DNA from: UBA1715 sp964346725
Lineage (GTDB): Bacteria; Bacteroidota; Bacteroidia; Bacteroidales; UBA1715
DNA: 64,000 nucleotides
Direction of reading: 5' to 3'
Assembly (NCBI GenBank): GCA_964346725.1
Contig: CAYFVM010000002.1
Coordinates: 1 to 64,000 of the forward strand
Shown here: positions 49,017 through 56,298 of the stretch, piece by piece
How positions within the stretch are numbered: position 1 is the first letter of the stretch
How the letters are laid out: the number at the start of each line of letters is the position of its first letter
The notes under the pieces: generated by a model
Told to the model about the DNA's origin: nothing
Databases searched by the model: none
Seen by the model: only the letters and a program-made list of their open reading frames with translations
Translations under genes and position numbers: made by a program

Positions 49017-49049
49017 AAAAGCTACAACCACCCGGTTGTAGCTTTTTTT
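49017..49049 (+). terminator. Rho-independent terminator after higBA
   Basis: AAAAGCTACAACC, loop ACCC, GGTTGTAGCTTTT then three Ts (13-bp stem). It is preceded by 11 Cs at 49004-49014 and CTCAAAA. Stem and loop nearly duplicate the terminator at 48129-48160, with compensating changes GGT/ACC to GCT/AGC that keep pairing. Confidence 0.88.
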
Positions 49050-49144
49050 GTCTATAATATACCGAAATGAGAATCTCGTATCTATGGATTATGTAGATTG
49101 GATAATTCCAAATAAAACATTGTGTAACCTATTGTAAAACTGAT

Positions 49145-49858
49145 ATGAGTATGAAAACAAGCATTATTATATGCAGTTACAATGAAGAAAAGACTATTTC
49201 TGATGTCGTTATTTCATGTTGTGTGCATAACCCCAATTCCGAAGTAATAGTTGTAGATGATGTCTCTTTAGACAATACCGAGAGGGTATTAACCGAATTA
49301 TCAAAGAAATATGTTTTTACGTATGAGAAATTAAAACAGAATCAAGGGAAAAGTTGGGCAATGGTTCATGGTGTTGAAGTTTCGACAGGTGATATAATTC
49401 TTTTTTTTGATGCCGACGTTTCAAATATCAAAAAGGAACACTTTTATGTTTTATTGACTCCACTGTATGAAGATGAAGCCGATATTGTACTAGGCCAACC
49501 ATCTGATACTCTCATTAATTATCAAATAAATCCATTTAAAACATTAACGGGGCAGAGGGCCTTGTTCAAAAAAGACATACTCCCGATTTTAAGCGAAATA
49601 AAAAACATAAGATTTGGAGTTGAAACATACATTAACCTCTATTACCAAGCACTCGGGAAAAGAATTAAATATGTGCTTCTCCAAGATTTAAAGCATCCAA
49701 CCAAATATCAAAAGACCACACCAATTGAGGCGACGAAAGAATTTATTAAAGAAGGGCAAGAAATAGCCATAACATTAGCTAAAAACAACCAGCTGATTTT
49801 ACAAAGGATAGAACTTCAATTTAATAGAACAAATGCCATTACCATGAAAAAAAATTAA
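49145..49858 (+). CDS. Glycosyltransferase family 2 protein, C-terminus clipped by a frameshift
   Basis: 237 residues, GT-A fold: SIIICSYNEEKTISDVV, VVDDVSLDNT, and the DxD motif FFDADVS near residue 88, as in dolichol-phosphate-mannose synthase-like enzymes. No membrane anchor is seen. The gene ends at an A8 run (49847-49854) in MKKN-stop. In the +1 frame the protein would continue for another 25 codons to 49931, so one A has probably been inserted. Catalytic parts are all upstream of the lesion. Acceptor and donor unknown. Confidence 0.85.
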   Translation: MSMKTSIIICSYNEEKTISDVVISCCVHNPNSEVIVVDDVSLDNTERVLTELSKKYVFTYEKLKQNQGKSWAMVHGVEVSTGDIILFFDADVSNIKKEHFYVLLTPLYEDEADIVLGQPSDTLINYQINPFKTLTGQRALFKKDILPILSEIKNIRFGVETYINLYYQALGKRIKYVLLQDLKHPTKYQKTTPIEATKEFIKEGQEIAITLAKNNQLILQRIELQFNRTNAITMKKN

Positions 49859-49931
49859 TGAAATTCAAGAGGAAATAAACAAAAGCCTGCAAGATTTGAA
49901 AAACAAGATTGATGAATTTACCGGAGAATAA
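49854..49931 (+). pseudogene. Out-of-frame C-terminal tail of the GT2 gene
   Basis: Shifting by one base at the A8 tract gives INEIQEEINKSLQDLKNKID followed by EFTGE and a stop. This is a heptad-like, charged helix that reads as a natural C-terminal tail. It overlaps no other gene. Confidence 0.55.
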
Positions 49932-50006
49932 CAACGCACCACAATGCCCGGTGTGGTACATACAGAAAAGTGTTCACAAGTATTTATAATAGAAGGAAAA
50001 GAGAAC

Positions 50007-50039
50007 TTGTCCCAAACCAAAAATAAAATTATACCTTTG
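50007..50039 (+). promoter_or_regulatory. Promoter of the DpnII-like island
   Basis: TTG (50007-50009), a 22-bp spacer, and TACCTTTG (50032-50039). The dam start at 50057 is 17 bp below the box. Confidence 0.6.
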
Positions 50040-50056
50040 TAAAGGACAAAACGCAT

Positions 50057-50977
50057 ATGATAACAAAGGCAAAACCATTCATTAAATGGGTTGGCGGTAA
50101 AACCCAACTAATTGAAAGCATTCAAAAGGTGTTGCCTGTCGATTTTGCTGAGATTAAAAATGTTACCTATGTGGAGCCGTTTGTTGGTGGGGGAGCTGTT
50201 TTATTTTGGATTTTGCAACAATATCCAAATATTACAAAAGCCGTTATTAACGACATAAACCCCGATTTAACAACCGCCTATAAAACCATCAAAGAAAAAC
50301 CATCTGAACTTTGTAAATACTTACAAGCTATTCAAGATGAATATATCCCGTTGGGCGAAGAACAGCGAAAAGCATACTATCTAAACAAGCGAGAAAAATT
50401 CAACACTAAATCACTTGAACCTATCGAAAATACCGCATTGTTTATCTTTCTAAACCGTACGTGTTTCAATGGCTTATATCGTGTAAACAGTAAAGGACTT
50501 TTTAATGTCCCCTTTGGACGATACGCGAATCCTAAAATATGCGATGAGCAAACAATTTTTGCCGACAGCGAACTACTGCAAAAAGTAGAAATACTAACAG
50601 GTGATTTTGAACATACCTTACACTATGCTACTTCCAATAGCTTCTTTTATTTCGATCCGCCGTACAAACCATTAAGCGAAACATCAAGTTTCAATTCGTA
50701 TGCAAAAGAAGATTTCAATGATGTAGAGCAAATTCGATTAGCCAATTTTTGTAAAAAAATTGATATGCTTGGGCATACATTTATTTTAAGTAACTCTGAT
50801 GTGAAAGGTAAAAATCCAACCGATGAATTCTTTGATACGTTATACGAGCCGTTCAACATCAAAAGGGTGCTTGCCACACGAATGATTAATGCAAATGCTG
50901 AAAAGCGAGGAAAACTAACCGAATTATTAATCACCAACCAATCATCAGAGCAATTAGTATATTTCAGAGCAATTTGA
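50057..50977 (+). CDS. dpnM: Dam/DpnM-type N6-adenine DNA methyltransferase (GATC)
   Basis: 306 residues, class D12 (alpha-group) methyltransferase. It has FIKWVGGKTQL (8-18), the SAM-binding VEPFVGGGAVLFW, the catalytic D200-P-P-Y203, and FNSYAKEDF after it, matching Dam and M1.DpnII. Target GATC is inferred from this family and from the DpnII-type partners downstream. It is intact. Its stop lies inside the overlapping beginning of the broken endonuclease gene. Confidence 0.93.
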   Translation: MITKAKPFIKWVGGKTQLIESIQKVLPVDFAEIKNVTYVEPFVGGGAVLFWILQQYPNITKAVINDINPDLTTAYKTIKEKPSELCKYLQAIQDEYIPLGEEQRKAYYLNKREKFNTKSLEPIENTALFIFLNRTCFNGLYRVNSKGLFNVPFGRYANPKICDEQTIFADSELLQKVEILTGDFEHTLHYATSNSFFYFDPPYKPLSETSSFNSYAKEDFNDVEQIRLANFCKKIDMLGHTFILSNSDVKGKNPTDEFFDTLYEPFNIKRVLATRMINANAEKRGKLTELLITNQSSEQLVYFRAI

Positions 50978-51805
50978 AACCTTTCTTTCGCAATTAAGTG
51001 AAACGAATGCAACCCTTGATTACTTTACCGATTTTGGAAAGATTACTTCTAACGTAAAGAAAATCTCAATAAAACTTAATCAGCTCAACTATTTAATAGG
51101 TAAAGAAGATTTAAAATCAGCGGTTCAAGAACTATTTGAAGAAAACGCAAAAGTTTTTGAAGTGTTAGATATTTTGATTGCTGTGAGAAAAAATAAATGT
51201 GCAAAAACATTCAATAAAGAAGGTGAAATAGTTTTGCTCAACTCTTATTTCGAATCACCGGATAAGATTTATGAGTTTATAGAAGGTACAGGGCTCGGCC
51301 AAACTGTTTCGAAACAAAAACATTACAAATCAATCTTGTAGATTATGTTTTTGGCGTTGAGGTAGGATTAGATACAAATGCAAGAAAAAACAGAGGCGGC
51401 GAAAATATGTCAAAGGCTGTTTCTCTACTCTTTGATAGTGCTCAAATCTTCTACAAAAAAGAGGTGAACTGTACAGAATTTCGCGAGATTACAAGTTTGG
51501 GTGTAGATTTAAAAAGATTTGATTTTGCAATAAAAACAAACGTTAAAACCTACCTCATAGAAACCAATTTTTACAATGGTAGAGGCTCTAAACTTAATGA
51601 AGTAGCAAGAGCATATTCCGATCTTGCTCCCAAAATAAATCAATATCCAAATTTTGAATTTGTTTGGATTACTGATGGTCAAGGCTGGCTGTCTGCAAAA
51701 AATAAATTGGAAGAAGCATTCTCAATAATTCCGAGTGTATATAATCTTTCAACTCTTGAATTGTTTATTCAAAAAATAAAAAAAGAAACAATAGTATCAT
51801 TCTAA
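50961..51805 (+). pseudogene. dpnB: R.DpnII-like restriction endonuclease gene, disrupted by two frameshifts
   Basis: Reassembled across frames, this reads as R.DpnII, which cuts unmethylated GATC. The first part (EQFETFLSQLSETNATLDYF to FIEGTGL, ending at about 51296) is in one frame; AKLFRNKNITN (51298-51330) is in the next; NLVDYVFGVEVGLDTNARKN to the end at 51805 is in the third. The first shift is +1 in CTCGGCC near 51297. The second is an exact 4-bp tandem duplication, AATCAATC, at 51328-51335. The expected start position has ATT (50961), not ATG. The last 132 codons from 51407 are open and could be misread as a small gene. Functional enzyme is not expected. Confidence 0.88.
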
Positions 51806-51816
51806 AATATTATATA

Positions 51817-53382
51817 ATGGCATTTCTTCAACCATATCAACTAAAACAAGTTACGGATAGACTGACTCAAGATGCTTCTACTCTTGGACGGCTCTATAGT
51901 TCAAAAAAGAAAAATTATATGGAGTTAAGCATAGACCATAATTTGGTCGATGTTTATATTAAAGATGGGTGGGAAGTATTCACAACATTGAAAACAAAAA
52001 CAAAAATAAAAAAACGAAAATCTGTAGCTAAAGAGTTTGAAGATAATATATGGTGTCAATTATACGAAATAGGGTACAGAAATTTGAATTTTGATGAAAA
52101 TCTTCATTTGCCTTATGGTAAAGAAGATTATGAAAAAAAACAAATTGATGTGGTTGCTATAGATGGCGAAACTGCTATCCTCGTTGAATGTAAATCAGCA
52201 ATTAATCCATCCTCTGCGCCTTCTTATAAAACTGAATTTGAAGGGTTATCTTTAAAACTTGATGGTTTCAAAAAAACAATAAATCAATTATATGGTTCAG
52301 AAATTAAAATCAAATACATATTTGCAACAAAGAATATTCTGCTAAGTGACAAAAGCGAAGATTACAAAAGGTTAATGGACACCAATTCATTTCATTACGA
52401 TGACAATGCTTTTAAGTATGTTGAAAATCTTATATTGAATTATAAATATGCCGTTAAATATCAATTCCTTGGTTTAATATTTAAAAATCAACTTATTAAT
52501 AATACTAAAATTGAAATACCTGCAATAGAAGGAGATATGGGGAATAAAAAATATTATATGTTTTCCATTGAACCATCTCTTTTATTAAAAATTGGATATA
52601 TCCTACATAAAACTAAGACAAATGCAGAATTGCCAAATTATCAAAGATTACTTGTTCCTTCAAGACTTGTATCAATAACTCAATATATTGATAAAGGAGG
52701 GTGTTTCCCAAATTCCTTAATTGTAAACTTTAACGAATCTAAGCACGAAGTTAACTTTGAAAGTGTTGCAAGAAAAGACGGGACTTCTTCAAGATATGGG
52801 ACTTTAAAAATACCAAATGCTTATGCATTAGCATACATAATAGATGGTCAACATCGATTGTATGGTTACGCGGGCTCAAAATACCTTAATACAAATACAG
52901 TGCCTGTAGTAGCTTTTAAAAATTTATCACCAGAAGAACAACTTCATATTTTTGTTGATATTAATGAAAATCAAAAAGCTGTAAAACCAAGTTTAAGAAC
53001 AATGTTGAAAGAAGACCTTTTATGGAGTTCTACTAGAGTCGATAGTAGAATGTCAGCTCTTCGTTCTGCAATTATTCGAGAATTATCAGAGAATTTGACT
53101 AGCCCTTTATATGCAAAAATTGAAATCGGTGCAGATCCAGCTCCTTTAAGTGCCGATTTTTTTGATAGAGGTATTTTGGCCTCTGGATTATTACCAAAAG
53201 CAAAAGGTAATACTTATATAGAAGATTCATTAGAAGGCTCGATATACAATACGAACAATCTAGATCATTCTAATGAAATGCAAAAAACAAAAAAGGAAAT
53301 TGTTGAGCTTGTTTCTTTATGTTACTCATTGGTAATAAATAACTATTCTGAATATTTACAACAGGGAAAAATACTTCATTAA
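51817..53382 (+). CDS. DGQHR domain protein with PD-(D/E)xK-like N-terminus (5' part of a split gene)
   Basis: 521 residues. Residues 70-200 have a restriction-endonuclease-like pattern: D111 in QIDVVA, then E124-x-K126 in LVECKSA (D-x12-ExK). Residues 260-500 form a DGQHR domain: ITQYIDKGGCFPNSLIVNF and D343-G-Q-H-R347, then FVDINENQKAVKPSLR, as in DndB-like/ParB-related DNA-modification proteins. The stop at 53380-53382 is premature: one base lower, the +1 frame continues with the family's SNRGTYAF block. It lies 11 bp after the broken endonuclease gene and before the second methyltransferase. Confidence 0.75.
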   Translation: MAFLQPYQLKQVTDRLTQDASTLGRLYSSKKKNYMELSIDHNLVDVYIKDGWEVFTTLKTKTKIKKRKSVAKEFEDNIWCQLYEIGYRNLNFDENLHLPYGKEDYEKKQIDVVAIDGETAILVECKSAINPSSAPSYKTEFEGLSLKLDGFKKTINQLYGSEIKIKYIFATKNILLSDKSEDYKRLMDTNSFHYDDNAFKYVENLILNYKYAVKYQFLGLIFKNQLINNTKIEIPAIEGDMGNKKYYMFSIEPSLLLKIGYILHKTKTNAELPNYQRLLVPSRLVSITQYIDKGGCFPNSLIVNFNESKHEVNFESVARKDGTSSRYGTLKIPNAYALAYIIDGQHRLYGYAGSKYLNTNTVPVVAFKNLSPEEQLHIFVDINENQKAVKPSLRTMLKEDLLWSSTRVDSRMSALRSAIIRELSENLTSPLYAKIEIGADPAPLSADFFDRGILASGLLPKAKGNTYIEDSLEGSIYNTNNLDHSNEMQKTKKEIVELVSLCYSLVINNYSEYLQQGKILH

Positions 53383-53528
53383 TTCTAATCGAGGAACTTA
53401 TGCCTTTTTGTGTACAATTGGCAGTATAAACTGTTTTTTTAACCCAAAATGGTATTATAACAAAATCAACACCGTCAATTGAAAGATTTAATCATATTAA
53501 AAAATACTTAGTAGCTTTATTTGATAAT
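53366..53528 (+). pseudogene. Missing link between the DGQHR and HEPN-like reading frames
   Basis: Removing one A from the A5 run at 53367-53371 leads into the frame reading FINSNRGTYAFLCTIGSIN; removing one T from the T7 run at 53434-53440 leads on to LTQNGIITKSTPSIERFNHI and directly into the frame of the downstream gene at 53529. The peptide is continuous and protein-like across the whole stretch, so this is coding sequence now out of frame and not a spacer. Confidence 0.65.
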
Positions 53529-54158
53529 ATGAAAGTTCTAAAAGAGGAAGAGGGAGATAAAGTCCTAAAAATACAAGGAGAAGGAGCAGGAAAAAGTTGG
53601 GTGTGTTTCTTCCAAGAACTTATTAATAAAACATATAGTGAATTTAATCCAATTGAATTAATAGAATGGAAAGAAAAAAACAATGAAGATATTCAAACTA
53701 AAGGAAGAAAATATGCGACAGAGATTGAAAAGAAAATAAAACAATTAGTATTAGAAGGGATCAAAGAAATATATGGTGATAATTGGGATTTAGAAATAAG
53801 TGCTATTAAAAGAAAATGTATTGAACTAGCAGAAGCTGAAATTGAAAAACAAGATATCGAAACAAAAGAACGTATTGATATACCGTGGATCGATATGTTT
53901 ACAATCATGGATTATAAAAAAATTATAACTGATAATTGGACAAAGCAGCCAACAAACAAAACAGACTTTATAACCTTTGAGAAATTATTCTCAATAAACA
54001 TCGGTGAAGAATTTAATAGTAAAAGTGATAAAGTTAGATGGTTGTCAAAATTCAATTCATATAGAAATTTAATCGCTCACGAAGGGACAAAGGAAAAGGC
54101 AATCACACGTAAAGAAGTAGAATTTTTAGAAAATATTCATAACCATTTTTATAAGTAA
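53529..54158 (+). CDS. HEPN-like C-terminal domain (3' part of the split DGQHR gene)
   Basis: 209 residues from the first ATG, but the frame is open upstream to 53430 with sensible sequence, so this is probably a fragment. It is mostly helical and Lys/Glu-rich. Near its end FNSYRNLIAHEGT gives R179-x4-H184, the catalytic pattern of HEPN ribonucleases and of Swt1-like HEPN domains in defence systems. The assignment is by motif only. Its stop abuts the TTG start of the second methyltransferase. If translated alone from 53529 it could still fold, as the HEPN-like part is complete. Confidence 0.6.
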   Translation: MKVLKEEEGDKVLKIQGEGAGKSWVCFFQELINKTYSEFNPIELIEWKEKNNEDIQTKGRKYATEIEKKIKQLVLEGIKEIYGDNWDLEISAIKRKCIELAEAEIEKQDIETKERIDIPWIDMFTIMDYKKIITDNWTKQPTNKTDFITFEKLFSINIGEEFNSKSDKVRWLSKFNSYRNLIAHEGTKEKAITRKEVEFLENIHNHFYK

Positions 54159-55034
54159 TTGAAAAGTTATTTCAAATCCGCAGATAAAGCCTTCACCTTA
54201 TTGCAAGGCGATAGTATTGAACTTTTAAATCAGTTTGATTTTAAGTTTGATATGATTTTTGCTGACCCACCATATTTCTTGTCAAACGGTGGCATTTCTG
54301 TGCAAAGTGGCAAGATGGTTAGCGTAAACAAAGGAGATTGGGACAAGTCGCAAGGATTTGAAAAGGATAACGAATTTAATTATAACTGGCTAAAAGCCTG
54401 TAAAGACCATTTAACCGACAACGGCACTATATGGGTAAGCGGAACATTTCATAATATATTCTCTGTTGCGCAAATGCTTACCGAACTCGATTATAAAATA
54501 CTTAATTGCATTACCTGGGCAAAAACAAACCCTCCGCCAAATCTTTCGTGTCGCTATTTTACTCATTCTACTGAGTTTATCATTTGGGCACGCAAGAGCA
54601 AAAAAGCCTCGCACTATTACAATTATGAGTTAATGAAGTCCATTAATGGCGGTACTCAAATGAAAGATGTTTGGCATTTGCCTGCCATAGCTCCTTGGGA
54701 AAAATCGTGTGGAAAACACCCTACCCAAAAACCTTTGGCATTGCTCACACGTATTATAATTGCATCTACTCAAAAAAATGCGTGGATTCTTGACCCATTC
54801 ACCGGTAGCTCTACTACCGGTATTGCCGCAAATCTTGCTAATAGAAAATTTCTTGGTATCGACAAAGAAGAAGCATTTCTGAACATATCAAAAAATAGAA
54901 AACTCGAAATTGAGAATCCTCAAATAGTTGCTGAGTATAGAAAAAAACTTCGCGGTTTCGAAACCAATACGCAATTGCAATTATTTTTAGCAGAAGAACC
55001 CGAAGTTGAATATCAAAGAACGCTCAAGTTCTAA
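54159..55034 (+). CDS. dpnA: DpnA-type adenine DNA methyltransferase (second methylase of the DpnII island)
   Basis: 291 residues, beta-class order: the catalytic D36-P-P-Y39 in MIFADPPYFLSNGG, then GDWDKS, NLSCRYFTHSTEFIIWARK, GKHPTQKP and the SAM-binding DPFTGSSTTGIAANL near residue 216. This matches M2.DpnII/DpnA, which methylates GATC including in single strands. The start is TTG, directly after the TAA of the previous gene (TAATTG); no ATG exists before the DPPY motif, so TTG with translational coupling is chosen. Intact. Confidence 0.92.
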   Translation: MKSYFKSADKAFTLLQGDSIELLNQFDFKFDMIFADPPYFLSNGGISVQSGKMVSVNKGDWDKSQGFEKDNEFNYNWLKACKDHLTDNGTIWVSGTFHNIFSVAQMLTELDYKILNCITWAKTNPPPNLSCRYFTHSTEFIIWARKSKKASHYYNYELMKSINGGTQMKDVWHLPAIAPWEKSCGKHPTQKPLALLTRIIIASTQKNAWILDPFTGSSTTGIAANLANRKFLGIDKEEAFLNISKNRKLEIENPQIVAEYRKKLRGFETNTQLQLFLAEEPEVEYQRTLKF

Positions 55035-55063
55035 AACAGACCTACTAACTCACCCTACGCCCC

Positions 55064-55492
55064 ATGAGAATCTGGTCTATCCATCCAAAATATCTTGATG
55101 CCAAAGGCCTTGTGGCACTTTGGAGAGAAACACTCCTTGCTAAACACGTGTTAGAGGGAAAAACCAAAGGATATATCCACCATCCGCAACTTACTCGGTT
55201 TTGCACCGCGCCAAACCCCTTGGCTGCTATCAACCAATATCTGTCGGTGGTTTATCAAGAGGCAGTTGCGAGAGGCTATCACTTCGATGCCTCCAAAATA
55301 GAGCCGACCAGTGCGCCCACACACATTACCGTCACTCAAGGGCAGGTGGACTACGAATTCCATCATCTTCTTAGAAAACTACAAGTCAGAGACCCTCAAC
55401 TGTATCAAACAGTAGCAGACGTGCGTCAATGTCAAGCGCACCCGCTATTTCAAGTAGTAGAAGGGGGAGTAGAAGCGTGGGAGAAGCAATAA
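55064..55492 (+). CDS. Pyrimidine dimer DNA glycosylase family protein (endonuclease V of T4 type)
   Basis: 142 residues beginning MRIWSIHPKYLDAKGLVALWRE, the signature of the Pyr_excise family, which includes T4 DenV; HHPQLTRF, AINQYLSVVYQEA and the Arg/His-rich middle follow. T4 DenV acts at UV-induced dimers as glycosylase and AP lyase; the activity of these bacterial members is inferred. It starts 29 bp after dpnA, so it may ride on the restriction-modification island. Confidence 0.8.
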   Translation: MRIWSIHPKYLDAKGLVALWRETLLAKHVLEGKTKGYIHHPQLTRFCTAPNPLAAINQYLSVVYQEAVARGYHFDASKIEPTSAPTHITVTQGQVDYEFHHLLRKLQVRDPQLYQTVADVRQCQAHPLFQVVEGGVEAWEKQ

Positions 55493-55738
55493 CGCTCGCA
55501 TTTCCCCACTTGTTCTCATTCGTTGTGCCGTTTGGCAATTAGGCACAGCCATTTTCCTTCTTTCCCCTTCATAGTGTCACCAATTGAGGTACAAATTTTT
55601 TGTTCCAAAGCATTGGCATGTTCGCTGCAAATTATTTTCACTCTTAACAATCCACAATTCTTACTCTATACATTGTGCCACCGCATGAACGCTTGTTTTC
55701 AGGGCATTCCGGGTGTTGGTATCTCGAAAGTTATCAAC
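55493..55738. other. Non-coding spacer between the accessory region and the dcw cluster
   Basis: No convincing gene. An open frame from 55523 to 55828 lacks protein-like composition and overlaps the mraZ control region and start. A weak hairpin, TGTGCC...GGCACA at about 55526-55549, has no T run. C/T-rich text and a possible weak promoter before mraZ are the only other features seen. Confidence 0.4.
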
Positions 55739-55785
55739 AAAGTGGCAGAAAGTGGTAAAAAATGTAAGAAAGTGGAAAAAATGTG
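55739..55785 (+). promoter_or_regulatory. MraZ operator array upstream of mraZ
   Basis: Boxes of 7 nt recur every 10 bp: AAAGTGG at 55739, 55749 and 55769, with weaker AAAATGT at 55759 and AAATGTG at 55779. MraZ in other bacteria binds repeats containing GTG (AAAGTG in Mycoplasma, TGGG in E. coli) with about 10-bp period in front of mraZ. The array ends 36 bp before the mraZ start; a poor -7 match, TACTTTTA (55788-55795), follows. Autoregulation of the division cluster is inferred. Confidence 0.78.
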
Positions 55786-55821
55786 TTTACTTTTACCTAC
55801 GAATTATTGTGTTAAAAACCG

Positions 55822-56292
55822 ATGGTGAATTTTGTAGGTGAACATACAGGTAAAATAGATGTGAAAGGGCGTGTGCCGCTACCTTCTCAGCTCAAACGAC
55901 AAATGGGTGGGTCTGAAGAATTGGTGCGTTTTGTGCTCAAAAAGAGCATTTACAAGCCATGTCTTGAACTCCATCCTATGGAATCATGGCAAACAATGAT
56001 GGCGCAGTTGTCTAAAAAATTGAATCCGATTTTCAACAAAAAGCACAATGCGTTTCTTACTGAGTTTAGCAAAGGCACAATAGAGCTGACGCTCGATTCT
56101 ATGAATCGTTTGCTCGTTCCTAAAAATCTAATGGATTTTGCAGGCTTGTCAAAAGATGTGGTTTTCCTTGGTGTTGAAGGAATTGTTGAGGTGTGGGATA
56201 AATCTCGTTACGAAGCAAGCAAAATGCCACAAGATGATTTCGAACAATTGGCAGGCGAAATTTTTGGTGACGATTTTAATTTGTATGAGTAA
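55822..56292 (+). CDS. mraZ: Division/cell wall cluster transcriptional regulator MraZ
   Basis: 156 residues with the doubled SpoVT-AbrB-like fold: NFVGEHTGKIDVKGRVPLPSQLK and the second copy LDSMNRLLVPKNLMDFAGLSKDVVFLGVEGIVEVWDK. It forms a ring that binds the operator array directly upstream. The start MVNFVG fits the family. First gene of the dcw cluster; rsmH follows after 6 bp. Confidence 0.94.
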   Translation: MVNFVGEHTGKIDVKGRVPLPSQLKRQMGGSEELVRFVLKKSIYKPCLELHPMESWQTMMAQLSKKLNPIFNKKHNAFLTEFSKGTIELTLDSMNRLLVPKNLMDFAGLSKDVVFLGVEGIVEVWDKSRYEASKMPQDDFEQLAGEIFGDDFNLYE

Positions 56293-56298
56293 AAATAT

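Noticed and set aside
45099..49144. Integron cassette array with attC sites
   Set aside because: The region looks modular, but no GTTRRRY/RYYYAAC pairs were found at the unit junctions and no integrase is present.
49933..49963. Hairpin ACCACA...TGTGGT after the GT2 gene as a terminator
   Set aside because: Only a 6-bp stem and no T run.
51407..51805. A stand-alone 132-residue gene at the end of the endonuclease region
   Set aside because: It is the in-frame C-terminal part of the frameshifted R.DpnII homologue; its first Met is internal to the conserved block.
55523..55828. 101-codon open frame upstream of mraZ
   Set aside because: Composition is not protein-like, it overlaps the mraZ operator array and start, and no family is recognised.
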